A DNA stretch of 64,000 nt from Sulfitobacter sabulilitoris. GTDB taxonomy: Bacteria > Pseudomonadota > Alphaproteobacteria > Rhodobacterales > Rhodobacteraceae. The notes beneath the pieces are model-generated. The model did no database searches and had not been told where the DNA came from. It saw only the letters and a list, made by a program, of their open reading frames with translations. This document shows positions 26,512 to 35,396 of this stretch, one piece after another. Every line of letters begins with the position of its first letter. Position 1 is the stretch's first letter. The DNA is taken from NCBI RefSeq assembly GCF_005887615.1, contig NZ_VANS01000004.1, forward strand, positions 248,001-312,000, in the 5' to 3' direction. A program made the translations under genes and the position numbers.

Positions 26512-27615
26512 CTACCGCGCGGTCATCGCAGTGGGGTTTGCCCGCGCGGGCCATATCCGCCGCAAGCCCGCGCGGAGCGGCCCGATCCGGCGTTCGAAGA
26601 TTTGCGCAAAGATCAGGCCGATGGCAAGCGACCCCAGCAATAGCTGCGCATCGCGGGCCAACGCCGTCTCCGGCAGGATCGCGTCCAAGAGGTGCAGCGC
26701 GGGATAATGGGTGACATAGACCGAAAAGCTGGCCCCGGCGAGCCAGCGCAGCGCGGGCAGGTCGCCGCGCAGGTTTCCCAGCAGGCGCGACATGCCCAGA
26801 AGATGCACCACCGCGAACACGCCGATCAGTGCGTTCCACAGGAATTCGTCGGAAAAGCCCAGCATGCCGTCGATGTGCGCCGCCGCCATACCCTGCGCGG
26901 TCAACACGCGCAGCAGGTCGGGCAGCCCGGCCGCAAGGCACGCCAGATAGAGAGCAGGCCCCCCCAGCGCGAGGCGCCAGCCGCCCTGGTGCGCGACATC
27001 GCCCTCGGGGCGCGACAGGTGTCGCCACAGCCACGCGCCCATCAGCCATGCAGGCATCAACAGCAGCACCCGTGGCCCCACCAGCAGCGCGCCCGCAATC
27101 AGTAAGGCCCATTTGCGCGGCCCCCGCAGGAACACCGCGACCCCGAAGAGCATGTAATACGCCGCTTCGTAGCTGAGCGACCACAGTGGGCCGTTGGTGC
27201 CAAGGCGCACGCGTCCGGCGCTTGTCCATTCGTTGCTGAAACTGACCCCGCGCAGGATCATGTCCCACAGGCCCATCGGCTGATAGAAGGGGGCATAATA
27301 CGTCGACGGGTCGATCGATGCGCCGATCCGGTCGAATGCGAAGGTCAGCACGATCGCGGGAATCAGCACCGACCAAAGCCGCGTCAGCCGATTGAAACCG
27401 TAGGTCCCCGGCGCGCCATCGCGCTGCGCCGCATAGGCAATGACAAAGCCCGAAACGACAAAGAAGAGGACAACCGCGTCGCTGCCCAGGTTCAGATCGC
27501 GGATCACCAAATAGTCGCCGCGCGTAAAGCGGGGGTATGCGAAATGCGACAGCACAACGACCAGCGTCGCGCCCACGCGCAGCACGTCCAGCCACAACGA
27601 CAGTCCGCGGTTCAT
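26512..27615 (-). CDS. Acyltransferase 3 family membrane protein
   Basis: A 367-residue integral membrane acyltransferase with about ten helices. The N-terminal motif is LSLWLDVLRVGATLVVVLSH, with the conserved R in helix 1 and the catalytic-type histidine SHF. VLFFVVSGFVIAY and FNRLTRLW are also typical. Such enzymes O-acetylate or otherwise acylate surface sugars or lipids. The start overlaps the desaturase stop by 4 bases, so the pair is one operon; its stop is 4 bases from the convergent channel gene. Confidence 0.9.
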   Translation of the reverse strand: MNRGLSLWLDVLRVGATLVVVLSHFAYPRFTRGDYLVIRDLNLGSDAVVLFFVVSGFVIAYAAQRDGAPGTYGFNRLTRLWSVLIPAIVLTFAFDRIGASIDPSTYYAPFYQPMGLWDMILRGVSFSNEWTSAGRVRLGTNGPLWSLSYEAAYYMLFGVAVFLRGPRKWALLIAGALLVGPRVLLLMPAWLMGAWLWRHLSRPEGDVAHQGGWRLALGGPALYLACLAAGLPDLLRVLTAQGMAAAHIDGMLGFSDEFLWNALIGVFAVVHLLGMSRLLGNLRGDLPALRWLAGASFSVYVTHYPALHLLDAILPETALARDAQLLLGSLAIGLIFAQIFERRIGPLRAGLRRIWPARANPTAMTAR

Positions 27616-28619
27616 TGGGCGACCGGCCCGTCCGTGGCCTGTGCCTTTGTCTGGCGCGCCGGATCGCGCGAGGTGCCGGCCCACAGCGCCTGCCAGCTTT
27701 CGACGAAGGGATGCAGCAGCGCCGCGCGCAGCGTCGGGTGCGGCTGCTCGATCAGCGCGCCGGTCTCGTCGGCCAGGCCGAATGTGATGTCCTCATGGTT
27801 GCGCGGGACATAGAGCGTGCCGAACATCAGGTCCCAGATCGCGAAGACCTCGCCGTAGTTCTTGTTGTGGTGCTGCCTGTCCTTGGAATGGTGGATATGG
27901 TGCTGCGCGGGCGAAATCAGGATATGTTCGGCCACCCGCCCGTAGCTCAGCCAGATGTGGCTGTGACGCAGGTTCGACCCAAGCATGTTGAAGGCGAAAT
28001 AGCCGGCATTCACGCTGCCGATGGTCAGGATATCGACCTGGCCGACAAACAGATACAGCATCACGCCCTGCACCGACCCCAGGATCACGCCGCGGATCAC
28101 GATCCCGATCACGATATACATCGGGTGTTTGCGCTGTACGGTCAGCGGGGTCATCACCTCGGCGGAATGGTGCACCGAATGAAAGGGCCACAGGATGCTC
28201 GTCTCGTGGTGCAGCCGGTGGGTCCAGTACACGCAGAAGTCCAGCGTCAGGATGATGATCAGCGTGGCGAGCGCGGCCGTGGCCCATGTCACGTCACCGG
28301 CCGCAGGCGGGGTGGCATCGCCTGACAGCGCGGTCAGAACCGCATGCGTCACGGCGGGCGTGGCCGCGATGGCGGTGAACGCGCCGCCCATCGTCAGCAG
28401 CGTGTTCAGGGCGAAGATCTTGGCATCCACCAGGTTGGACTTGTGCAGGTAAACCTCGCGCGGCAGCAGCCACGTCAGGAACCTTTGTGGCCGGCCCCGC
28501 GCCTGCCAGATGAAAAACGCCAGCACGACCGTGCCGCCAAGATACAGCAGCGCCAGCCGGGAATTCCAGTTGAACAGGAAATCCGCGAACTCGCGCAGGA
28601 AATGCAATGCGTCTTGCAT
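27612..28619 (-). CDS. Sterol desaturase / fatty acid hydroxylase family protein
   Basis: A 335-residue membrane di-iron enzyme with about five hydrophobic helices. The eight-histidine motifs are clear: HRLHH (HxxxH type) in YWTHRLHHE, then HSVHHSAE (HxxHH) and, later, HHIHHSKDRQHHNKNYGE. These ligate two irons that activate oxygen to hydroxylate or desaturate an alkyl chain. It is paired with the acyltransferase. A lipid or hopanoid-like substrate is likely, but the exact one cannot be read. Confidence 0.93.
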   Translation of the reverse strand: MQDALHFLREFADFLFNWNSRLALLYLGGTVVLAFFIWQARGRPQRFLTWLLPREVYLHKSNLVDAKIFALNTLLTMGGAFTAIAATPAVTHAVLTALSGDATPPAAGDVTWATAALATLIIILTLDFCVYWTHRLHHETSILWPFHSVHHSAEVMTPLTVQRKHPMYIVIGIVIRGVILGSVQGVMLYLFVGQVDILTIGSVNAGYFAFNMLGSNLRHSHIWLSYGRVAEHILISPAQHHIHHSKDRQHHNKNYGEVFAIWDLMFGTLYVPRNHEDITFGLADETGALIEQPHPTLRAALLHPFVESWQALWAGTSRDPARQTKAQATDGPVAQ

Positions 28620-28722
28620 GATGGTGCCTCACAACCCTTTTCAACCGGGCTAGCAGCACATTCTGGCGACAAAAAGGCGGTTCAGGGCCGCTTTGACGGC
28701 CCATGCTTGGGCTTTTGCAAGG

Positions 28723-29877
28723 TCAGCTCTTGTAAGGATCGAGCGAGGCGCGCAGCCCGTCGCCCAGAAAGTTGAACGCCAGCACGACGATGATGATCGG
28801 CAGCATCGGGATCGCCGTCCAGGGGTAGATTTCGATGGAGGCGAGGTTCTGCGCGTCGTTGAGCATGACGCCCCAGCTGACGGCGGGTGCCCGCAGGCCA
28901 AGCCCCAGGAACGACAACGCGGTTTCGCCCAGGATCATCGCCGGGATCGACAGGGTGGCGCTGGCGATCAGGTGCGACATGAAATTGGGCAGCAGGTGCC
29001 GCCGGATCACGCGCGCGGGCCGTGCGCCCATCATCTCGGCGGCGCGCACGTATTCCTCTTCGCGCAGGGACAGGAATTTCGACCGGACCGCGCGTGCCAG
29101 CCCCGGCCAGTCGAGAATGCCGAGGATGATCGAGATGATGAAGAACACCGAAACCGGCCCCCAGTTCGACGGCACCGCGGCCGATAGCGCCAGCCACAGC
29201 GGCAGCTCGGGCAGGCTGCGCAGAATTTCGATCACGCGGTTGATTGCCCAGTCGGTCTTGCCGCCGAAATACCCGGCGATGGAGCCGAAGAAGATGCCCA
29301 GGACGAAGCTGACGGTGATCCCGATCAGGCCCACGGTCAGCGACAGTTGCGCGCCATAGAGGATGCGGCTGAACACGTCGCGGCCAAGCCGGTCGGAGCC
29401 CCACAGAAAGATCGTGGCCCCCGGTGGCGCGCAGACAAGGTGCGTGTCGGACGGGATGAACCCGAACAGGTTGTAGGTGCCGCCCTCGCAAAAGAATTCC
29501 AGCGGCATCGGGCGCGTCGTGTCGGTTTCGTAGGTCCAGCGGTAGTTGACCAGATCGGCGGTCGCCGTCGTCGGATAGACGAAGGGCCCGACAAAGCGCC
29601 CCTCGTGCCACAGGTTGATCTCCTGCGGCGGCGAATAGAGGTATTCCGCACTGCGCTCGTTCGGGGTGTAGGGCGCAATGAAGCCCGCGATCGGCAGAAT
29701 GAGGTAACAGATCAGCAAGAACAGCCCCGCGATCAGCCCCAGCCGGTGCCGCTTGAACCGCCGCCAGATCAAAACCCAGCTTGGCGCGTCGAATTCCTGC
29801 CGTTCGGGCGCGCTCAGGTCGGTGGTGTCGATGTAGGGGGCGTCGTCGACATAACGACCATCGGGTAACCACGTCAT
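28723..29877 (-). CDS. ABC transporter permease, YejE/OppC-like
   Basis: A 384-residue inner-membrane permease. A cytoplasmic N-terminus (about 1-40) precedes the first helix (HRLGLIAGLFLLICYLILPI). A large periplasmic loop (about 65-160) is followed by the BPD core, with the coupling loop EEYVRAAEMMGARPARVIRR and a conserved AVSWGVMLNDA near the end. The long loop is typical of YejE. It is the last gene of a four-gene importer operon and overlaps the YejB-like gene by 4 bases. Confidence 0.92.
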   Translation of the reverse strand: MTWLPDGRYVDDAPYIDTTDLSAPERQEFDAPSWVLIWRRFKRHRLGLIAGLFLLICYLILPIAGFIAPYTPNERSAEYLYSPPQEINLWHEGRFVGPFVYPTTATADLVNYRWTYETDTTRPMPLEFFCEGGTYNLFGFIPSDTHLVCAPPGATIFLWGSDRLGRDVFSRILYGAQLSLTVGLIGITVSFVLGIFFGSIAGYFGGKTDWAINRVIEILRSLPELPLWLALSAAVPSNWGPVSVFFIISIILGILDWPGLARAVRSKFLSLREEEYVRAAEMMGARPARVIRRHLLPNFMSHLIASATLSIPAMILGETALSFLGLGLRAPAVSWGVMLNDAQNLASIEIYPWTAIPMLPIIIVVLAFNFLGDGLRASLDPYKS

Positions 29878-30902
29878 TGGCCGCGCGCCCCGTACCTGAT
29901 GCGCGGATCCAAAAGCACCAGCAGCATGTCGGAAATCATCGTGCCGATCAGCGTCAGCAGCGCCACGAACATCAGCACGAAGCCCGCCAGAAACTGATCC
30001 TGCGACTTGAGCGCGGCCAGCAGGAACGGCCCGATCGTCTGCAGGCCCAGAACCACCGACACCAGCACCGACCCCGACACCATCGCGGGCAGCAGGTTGC
30101 CGATATCGGCCACAAAGGGGTTGAAGGCCATGCGCAACGGATATTTCGCCAGCAGTTTCGCGGGTGCGAGGCCCTTGGCGCGGGCGGTTTCGACATAGGG
30201 TTTGCTAAGCTCGTCGAGCATGTTGGCGCGCAGCCGCTGCATCATCGCGGCGGCACCCGACGTGCCGATCACGAAGGTCGGCACGATCATGTGGATGAGG
30301 ATGGATTTCACCTTGGGCCATGACATCGGCTCGCCCTCGTAGATCGGGTCCATCAGGCCGCCGATGGGCAGATCGAAATACTTGTGCCCATAGTAGAACA
30401 GGATCAGCGCAAGCAGGAAGTTCGGCGTGGCAAGGCCGAGATACCCGACGAAGGCGGCGGAATAATCCACCCAGGTTTCTGACCGGGCGGCGGCCACGAC
30501 CCCGAGGGGAAGCGCCACGACATAGACGAACAGCACCGCGGCCAGATTGACCAGAACCGTCAGCCATAGCGCATCGCCGACGATTTCACCGACCGGCCGG
30601 TCGAATTCGAAGGACCAACCGAAATTGCCCTGGATCAGCCCCGAAAACCCCTGCGGGCCCGGCGCGAACCCGGCCCAGATCAGGTATTGTTCCCACAAGG
30701 GCCGGTCGAGCGCGTATTCGGTGCGCAGAAATTCGGCCTTGGCCACGCCCTCGGCCTGTCCGGTGGCGCGCAGTTCGGCGATCTGGTTGGACAGGTAATC
30801 GCCCGGCGGCAGGTTGATGATCACAAAGACCATGACGGACACGACCACAAGCGTCAGCAGCATGGTCACAAATCGGTAGACCGCGTAGCGCAGGAACATC
30901 AT
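29874..30902 (-). CDS. ABC transporter permease, YejB/OppB-like
   Basis: A 342-residue permease. Helix 1 is at about 9-31 (FVTMLLTLVVVSVMVFVIIN, then LPPGDYL), followed by GLIQGNFGWSFEFDRPVGEI, the OppB-type hallmark, and the coupling loop YVETARAKGLAPAKLLAKYP. I start it at the MM pair (30902), overlapping the stop of the binding-protein gene by 4 bases; a longer frame upstream lies wholly inside that gene and is spurious. It forms the membrane channel together with the YejE-like protein. Confidence 0.93.
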   Translation of the reverse strand: MMFLRYAVYRFVTMLLTLVVVSVMVFVIINLPPGDYLSNQIAELRATGQAEGVAKAEFLRTEYALDRPLWEQYLIWAGFAPGPQGFSGLIQGNFGWSFEFDRPVGEIVGDALWLTVLVNLAAVLFVYVVALPLGVVAAARSETWVDYSAAFVGYLGLATPNFLLALILFYYGHKYFDLPIGGLMDPIYEGEPMSWPKVKSILIHMIVPTFVIGTSGAAAMMQRLRANMLDELSKPYVETARAKGLAPAKLLAKYPLRMAFNPFVADIGNLLPAMVSGSVLVSVVLGLQTIGPFLLAALKSQDQFLAGFVLMFVALLTLIGTMISDMLLVLLDPRIRYGARGQ

Positions 30903-32824
30903 TGCGTCACCTGCTGAAGCGGGTCTTGGAAATAGAATTCGTCGATGCGGTGCACTCCGAAATGCGCGCCGGGGTCCCAGGCCCATTTCGCCTGCTCGGG
31001 CACGTTGCGCAGGGCGTTGTTGACGACCACCGGCTGCGGCGCTTCCGCCAAGATGCCGATGCCGTATTGCTGATCGGCGTGGATTTCCAGCATTTCGTGC
31101 CAGATCGCCCTGCGCTCGGCATCGGTGGCCGAATGGTTCCAGGCGTTCAAAAGCTCCATCAGCCGCTGAGGTTCGGGCATGTTCGGCGGCTGCCCCGCGG
31201 CACCGCCGGTCTGATAATACTGCCCCCACATGGGCCAGGCGAAGAACTCCTGCTGGGTGGGCGCAAGGTAGTCGGGCGGGGTCTGGGGCCCGGGCAACCC
31301 GTTATCCCAGCCATACCACGTCGCGGCCATCGTCACGCCGGCATAAACCCGGTTGCGCAGGATGTCGCGGTCAAGCGGGCGCATCACCAGCTTGATGCCG
31401 ATGTCGCGCCATGTGTCGGTGATGATGGCCAGCGCGTTCTCCACCTCCTGCCGCTCGCCGGCGGTTTCGACCACGAATTCCATCGGCCGCCCGTCGGGCA
31501 GCTTGCGGATGCCGGCGGGTGTGCGCGCGGTCAGGCCCATTTCGTCAAGCAGCGCATTCGCCTTGGCCGGATAATAGATCGCCCAGGAATAAAGCTGCGT
31601 GAGGTCATACAGCGGGCTTTGCGGCAGCGCGGTCATCCCGCCTTCGGTGGCCAGCCCGAAATAAAGCGCGCGGTTGATCATCCGCCGGTCAATGCCCAGG
31701 CTGAGCGCGCGGCGAAAGCGCACGTCGCGGATCACGTCGCGCCAGACCGGATCGGCGAAGTTGAGGTTGGGATAGATCGCGATCTGGCTGGCGGCCCCAT
31801 TGGCCCAGAGCAGCGTATGATAGTTGCCGCCGTCGGTTTCGCCCTTCTTGAGGATCGAGATGTCGCGAAAGTCGATGCCGCGCGCCTGCAGGTCCGCCTC
31901 GCCCGCGTTGGCCTTGGCCGCGATCAGCCCGGCGCCCACGACCGTCATTTCCACCACGTCGATATAAGGCAGTTGAACGCCACGGCCGTCGATGCGGTGA
32001 TAATAGGGGTTGCGCACGAACAACTGGCGCGATCCGTCGCCCGGCGTCGCCTTGATCCACGGTTGCAGGGTCGGCAGCGCGGGATTGTCGAACTTGTACA
32101 TGTTGTCGACCTTGTTGTGCAGCGCGGCCCACCCGCGCACGCGCGCGGCGCGGATGTGCGCGGCCAGTTCGTCAGGGTCGGCGAATTCGACGTGATACTG
32201 TTTGAGGTAATGCGAGGGGCGATAGATGAAGGGCGGGCTGGCCTGCGCCAGTACCTGCAGGAACTGCGGGTTCGGCGCCGGCCATTCGATCACGACCCTG
32301 TAGGGATCCGGAAAGCGGATGTCGGCCAGCGTCCCGTCGACGCGCATGAATTCCGGCGGACCGGTCGGGCTCAGCTCCTCGTTCAGGGCGACATGGCGCC
32401 ACCAGTATTCGAAATCCGCCGAGGTGAACGGCGCGCCATCGGACCAGCGATGCCCGCGGCGCAGGTGCAGGGTGAACTTGCGGCCCTCGACCTCGTCCAC
32501 GGCGCGCAGGATGTCGGGAACCAGGTCATAGTTGTGATCGTAGCCCACCAGCCGCGCATAACCATAGACAACCATCTGCCGCACGTCCTTGGAGCGCGAG
32601 ACCATTGTGCGCAGCGTGCCGCCCTGTGTGCCATAGCTGCGGCCCTTGGCGGGCAGGTCGACGATCAACGGATCCATCGGGATGCGCCGTTCGATCGACG
32701 GCAGATCGCCGTTCAGCACCTCCATCGCCCAAAAGCTGGTCTCGGAGATCGCCGGGGCCATCGGTTGCGCCGACGCGGGCAGCGCCAGCAGCGCACAGAG
32801 GGCGAGGGCGACCAGCCTACGCAT
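30899..32824 (-). CDS. ABC transporter substrate-binding protein, YejA-like (family 5)
   Basis: A 641-residue periplasmic binding protein of solute-binding family 5. The signal peptide is MRRLVALALCALLALPASAQ. Core motifs are PDILRAVDEVEGRKFTLHLR, RGHRWSDGAPFTSADFEYWW and, later, VRFRRALSLGIDRRMINRAL. The length fits YejA (about 600), which captures oligopeptides such as microcin C in enterobacteria, rather than OppA. The start ATG at 32824 overlaps the ATPase stop by 8 bases. The probable ligand is a peptide or a related amphipathic compound. Confidence 0.93.
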   Translation of the reverse strand: MRRLVALALCALLALPASAQPMAPAISETSFWAMEVLNGDLPSIERRIPMDPLIVDLPAKGRSYGTQGGTLRTMVSRSKDVRQMVVYGYARLVGYDHNYDLVPDILRAVDEVEGRKFTLHLRRGHRWSDGAPFTSADFEYWWRHVALNEELSPTGPPEFMRVDGTLADIRFPDPYRVVIEWPAPNPQFLQVLAQASPPFIYRPSHYLKQYHVEFADPDELAAHIRAARVRGWAALHNKVDNMYKFDNPALPTLQPWIKATPGDGSRQLFVRNPYYHRIDGRGVQLPYIDVVEMTVVGAGLIAAKANAGEADLQARGIDFRDISILKKGETDGGNYHTLLWANGAASQIAIYPNLNFADPVWRDVIRDVRFRRALSLGIDRRMINRALYFGLATEGGMTALPQSPLYDLTQLYSWAIYYPAKANALLDEMGLTARTPAGIRKLPDGRPMEFVVETAGERQEVENALAIITDTWRDIGIKLVMRPLDRDILRNRVYAGVTMAATWYGWDNGLPGPQTPPDYLAPTQQEFFAWPMWGQYYQTGGAAGQPPNMPEPQRLMELLNAWNHSATDAERRAIWHEMLEIHADQQYGIGILAEAPQPVVVNNALRNVPEQAKWAWDPGAHFGVHRIDEFYFQDPLQQVTQ

Positions 32825-34586
32825 GGCACCGCACCAGGTGGCCGGGGTCAAGTTCCATCAGGTCGGGCGCGACCGACCCTTCGAAGCGGTAGGGTTCGGG
32901 CCAGGTGTCGGGGGTGCCCGCGCCACGCGCCACGAGCCCCAGGTCGATGGGCCGTGTCACGTCCGGTTCGGGCTGCGCCGCGATCAGCGCCTTGGTGTAG
33001 GGGTGGCGGGGGTTGTAGAACAGCGTGTCCGGCGGGGCCTGCTCGACCACCACGCCCTGCCGCATCACCGCGACCTCGTCCGCGATCCGCGCCACCACGG
33101 CCAGGTCGTGACTGATGAAGAGGTACGACAGGCCAGCGCGGTCGCGGATATCCTCAAGAAGGGTCAGGATCTGGTCCTGCACCGACACGTCCAGCGCCGA
33201 AGTCGGTTCGTCACAGACCAAAAGCACCGGATCGAGCGTCAGCGCGCGGGCTATCGACAGGCGCTGCCGCTGCCCGCCGGAAAACGCGTGCGGAAACCGC
33301 CCCAGCATATCGGGCGACAGGCCGACCCAGCGCAGCACTTCAGCGGCCTTGTCGCGACGTTGGGCGCGCGTGCCGATGCCGTGAATCTCCATCGGCTCGG
33401 TCAGTGCCTCTTGCACGCGCATCCGCGGCGACAGCGACGAATAGGGATCCTGGAACACCATCTGCGCCTGCCGCTGAAACGCGGTGCGCTGTGCGCGGGT
33501 CATGTCGTGCACGTGGATCTGCTCCATGCCCTGTCCCGGGCAGAAGTGCACCGTGCCGCCGGGATCGGGCATCTCGGCGCCCAGGGCGATGCGCGCGCAG
33601 GTGGTCTTGCCCGAACCGCTTTCGCCCACGACCGCCAGCGTCTTGCCCCGCGGCAAGGCCAGATCGACGTCGCGACAGGCCGTGACCTGCAAGGGTTTCT
33701 TCCAGCCGCCCGCCCGCACCGAGTAGGTCTTGGACACGCCCCGCAGGTCGAGGATGAGATCGGAATGCGTCGGCGCGCGTGCCGGCGCCGCCACCTGGGG
33801 GATCATCGGCGCCGCGGCAAAGAGCTTGGCGGTGTAGCCATGCGCGGGCGCGCCCAGCACGGCGGCGGCGGGCCCTTGCTCCATCACGCGGCCCTTGTTC
33901 ATCACCACCACGGTTTCGGCCATGTTGGCCACCACGCCCAGATCATGCGTCACCAGGATCACGGCCATGCCGGTCTCTTGCTGCAGGTCCTTGATCAGGC
34001 CCAGCACCTGCGCCTGCGTGGTGACATCCAGCGCGGTCGTCGGTTCGTCCGCGATCAGCAGATCGGGCTTGGCCACCATCGCCATCGCGATCATAGCGCG
34101 CTGGCGCATCCCGCCGGACATCTCGAACGGATAGGCGCGAAACGCGCGCATCGGATCGGCAAAACCGACCCGTTCGAAGGTTTCGAGAACGGCCTGGCGC
34201 GCGGCGGGCGGCCGCATCCGGCGGTGCAGGCGCAGCACCTCGGCCACCTGGTCGCCAAGCCGGTGCAGCGGCGAGAGGGACCGCATCGGCTCCTGGAAGA
34301 TCATCGAGATCCGGTCGCCCCGCACGGCGCGCATCGATCGCGCACTGAGCATGAGCAGATCCTGGCCCGTGTCGCCCGGACCGAACCGTATGCTGCCCGA
34401 ACGCACCTGTGCCGTGTCCGGCAGGATGCGCAGCACCGACCGACAGGTCAGTGTCTTGCCCGATCCACTTTCGCCGACCAGCGCACAGGTTTGCCCCGGC
34501 ATGACCTGAAAGCTGACGCCATCGACGACCGGGCCCTGCGTGCCAAAGCCGATGCTTAGGTCCTGAATATCAAGCAGGGGGGTCAT
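32817..34586 (-). CDS. ABC transporter ATP-binding protein with two nucleotide-binding domains, YejF-like
   Basis: A 589-residue protein with two fused ATPase domains. Domain 1 (about 1-260) has Walker A GESGSGKT, signature SGGMRQRAMIAMAM and Walker B LLIADEPTTALD. Domain 2 (about 275-540) has GESGSGKTTCARIAL, FSGGQRQRLSIARAL and LLVCDEPTSALD. The oligopeptide/dipeptide-transporter C-terminal region is present after each domain. The fusion is typical of YejF and DppDF-type importers. It is the first gene of the operon (ATPase, binding protein, two permeases), with a 175-base upstream gap to the divergent methyltransferase gene. Confidence 0.95.
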   Translation of the reverse strand: MTPLLDIQDLSIGFGTQGPVVDGVSFQVMPGQTCALVGESGSGKTLTCRSVLRILPDTAQVRSGSIRFGPGDTGQDLLMLSARSMRAVRGDRISMIFQEPMRSLSPLHRLGDQVAEVLRLHRRMRPPAARQAVLETFERVGFADPMRAFRAYPFEMSGGMRQRAMIAMAMVAKPDLLIADEPTTALDVTTQAQVLGLIKDLQQETGMAVILVTHDLGVVANMAETVVVMNKGRVMEQGPAAAVLGAPAHGYTAKLFAAAPMIPQVAAPARAPTHSDLILDLRGVSKTYSVRAGGWKKPLQVTACRDVDLALPRGKTLAVVGESGSGKTTCARIALGAEMPDPGGTVHFCPGQGMEQIHVHDMTRAQRTAFQRQAQMVFQDPYSSLSPRMRVQEALTEPMEIHGIGTRAQRRDKAAEVLRWVGLSPDMLGRFPHAFSGGQRQRLSIARALTLDPVLLVCDEPTSALDVSVQDQILTLLEDIRDRAGLSYLFISHDLAVVARIADEVAVMRQGVVVEQAPPDTLFYNPRHPYTKALIAAQPEPDVTRPIDLGLVARGAGTPDTWPEPYRFEGSVAPDLMELDPGHLVRCHA

Positions 34587-34761
34587 GAAACGCCTTTGTG
34601 CCAAAGTTGCGGATGCCAGCGCGGTCGGTGCCCGACCCGGACAGTCAACGCCATTTCGCCCCCCGCGTCCAGCGGCATCCGCCAGTTGTGAACGCGCTGT
34701 TCATTTGGCCCGGCAAGTGGCATCACTATGCCCAACGCTGCCGCACACAGGAGACCGACCG

Positions 34762-35247
34762 ATGAGCCGACTGGACCATTTTATTGCCCGCATGGTGTCA
34801 CAACGGGCCTGTCTCGACCATGCCGCCGCGCTGATCGCGGACGTGCCCGGCCCGGTGTTCGAACTGGGCCTGGGCAATGGCCGGACCTATGATCACATGC
34901 GCGAGATCATGCCGGAGCGTGACATCTACGTGTTCGAACGCGCCGTGGCCTCGCACCCCTCCAGCACCCCGCCCGACGACCGTCTTCTGCTGGGCGACGT
35001 GTTCGATACTCTGCCCGCGGCGCTGGGTCGTTTCGGCCCCACCGCGGCCCTGGTCCATGCCGATCTGGGCGGGCACGATCCGAAAAAGAACGATGCCTTC
35101 GCACGCGCCATTTCCCCGCTGGTCGAACCGCTGCTGGCGCCGGGTGGCATCATGGTGGCCAGCGACCGGATGTATTTCGACTCGTTGACCGAGCTGGCCT
35201 TGCCGGATGGGGCGATTCCCGACAGGTGCTTTATTTATCGGCGGTGA
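34762..35247 (+). CDS. Class I SAM-dependent methyltransferase-like protein
   Basis: A 161-residue protein. GPVFELGLGNGRTYDHMRE contains the glycine-rich motif I (E-L-G-x-G-x-G) that binds S-adenosylmethionine, and LLLGDVFDTLP the second acidic motif. ALVHADLGGHDPKKNDA and LLAPGGIMVASDRMYF supply the later strands. It is short for a methyltransferase, with no extra substrate domain. AGGAG 8 bases before the ATG at 34762 fixes the start. It stands alone between two transport operons; the substrate is unknown. Confidence 0.85.
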   Translation: MSRLDHFIARMVSQRACLDHAAALIADVPGPVFELGLGNGRTYDHMREIMPERDIYVFERAVASHPSSTPPDDRLLLGDVFDTLPAALGRFGPTAALVHADLGGHDPKKNDAFARAISPLVEPLLAPGGIMVASDRMYFDSLTELALPDGAIPDRCFIYRR

Positions 35248-35348
35248 AAAATCCTTTGGCGTCGCCGGTTTAAGCCCGATCTGCGTAGGATTGGGTAGGA
35301 ATGGCTTGCGTGGCGTCATGGAAACCCCTACGGTCCGCTGGTAATTTG

Positions 35349-35374
35349 TGGAACAGAGTTTCACATGATGAAAC
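35349..35374 (+). promoter_or_regulatory. Candidate IclR-type operator before the TRAP operon
   Basis: TGGAACAGAGTTTCA (35349-35363) is a 15-bp dyad with one mismatch and has the TGGAA-N5-TTYCA shape of IclR-family operators. It overlaps a second, perfect dyad GTTTCA-CATGA-TGAAAC (35358-35374). Both lie 23-48 bases before the TRAP binding-protein start, where a repressor would block transcription. The operon encodes its own IclR-type regulator. Confidence 0.6.
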
Positions 35375-35396
35375 AACTTATCTTGGGAGGGATAGC

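Noticed and set aside
30903-31229. N-terminal extension of the YejB-like permease (109 codons)
   Set aside because: It lies entirely inside the binding-protein gene; the MM start with the 4-base overlap matches the family.
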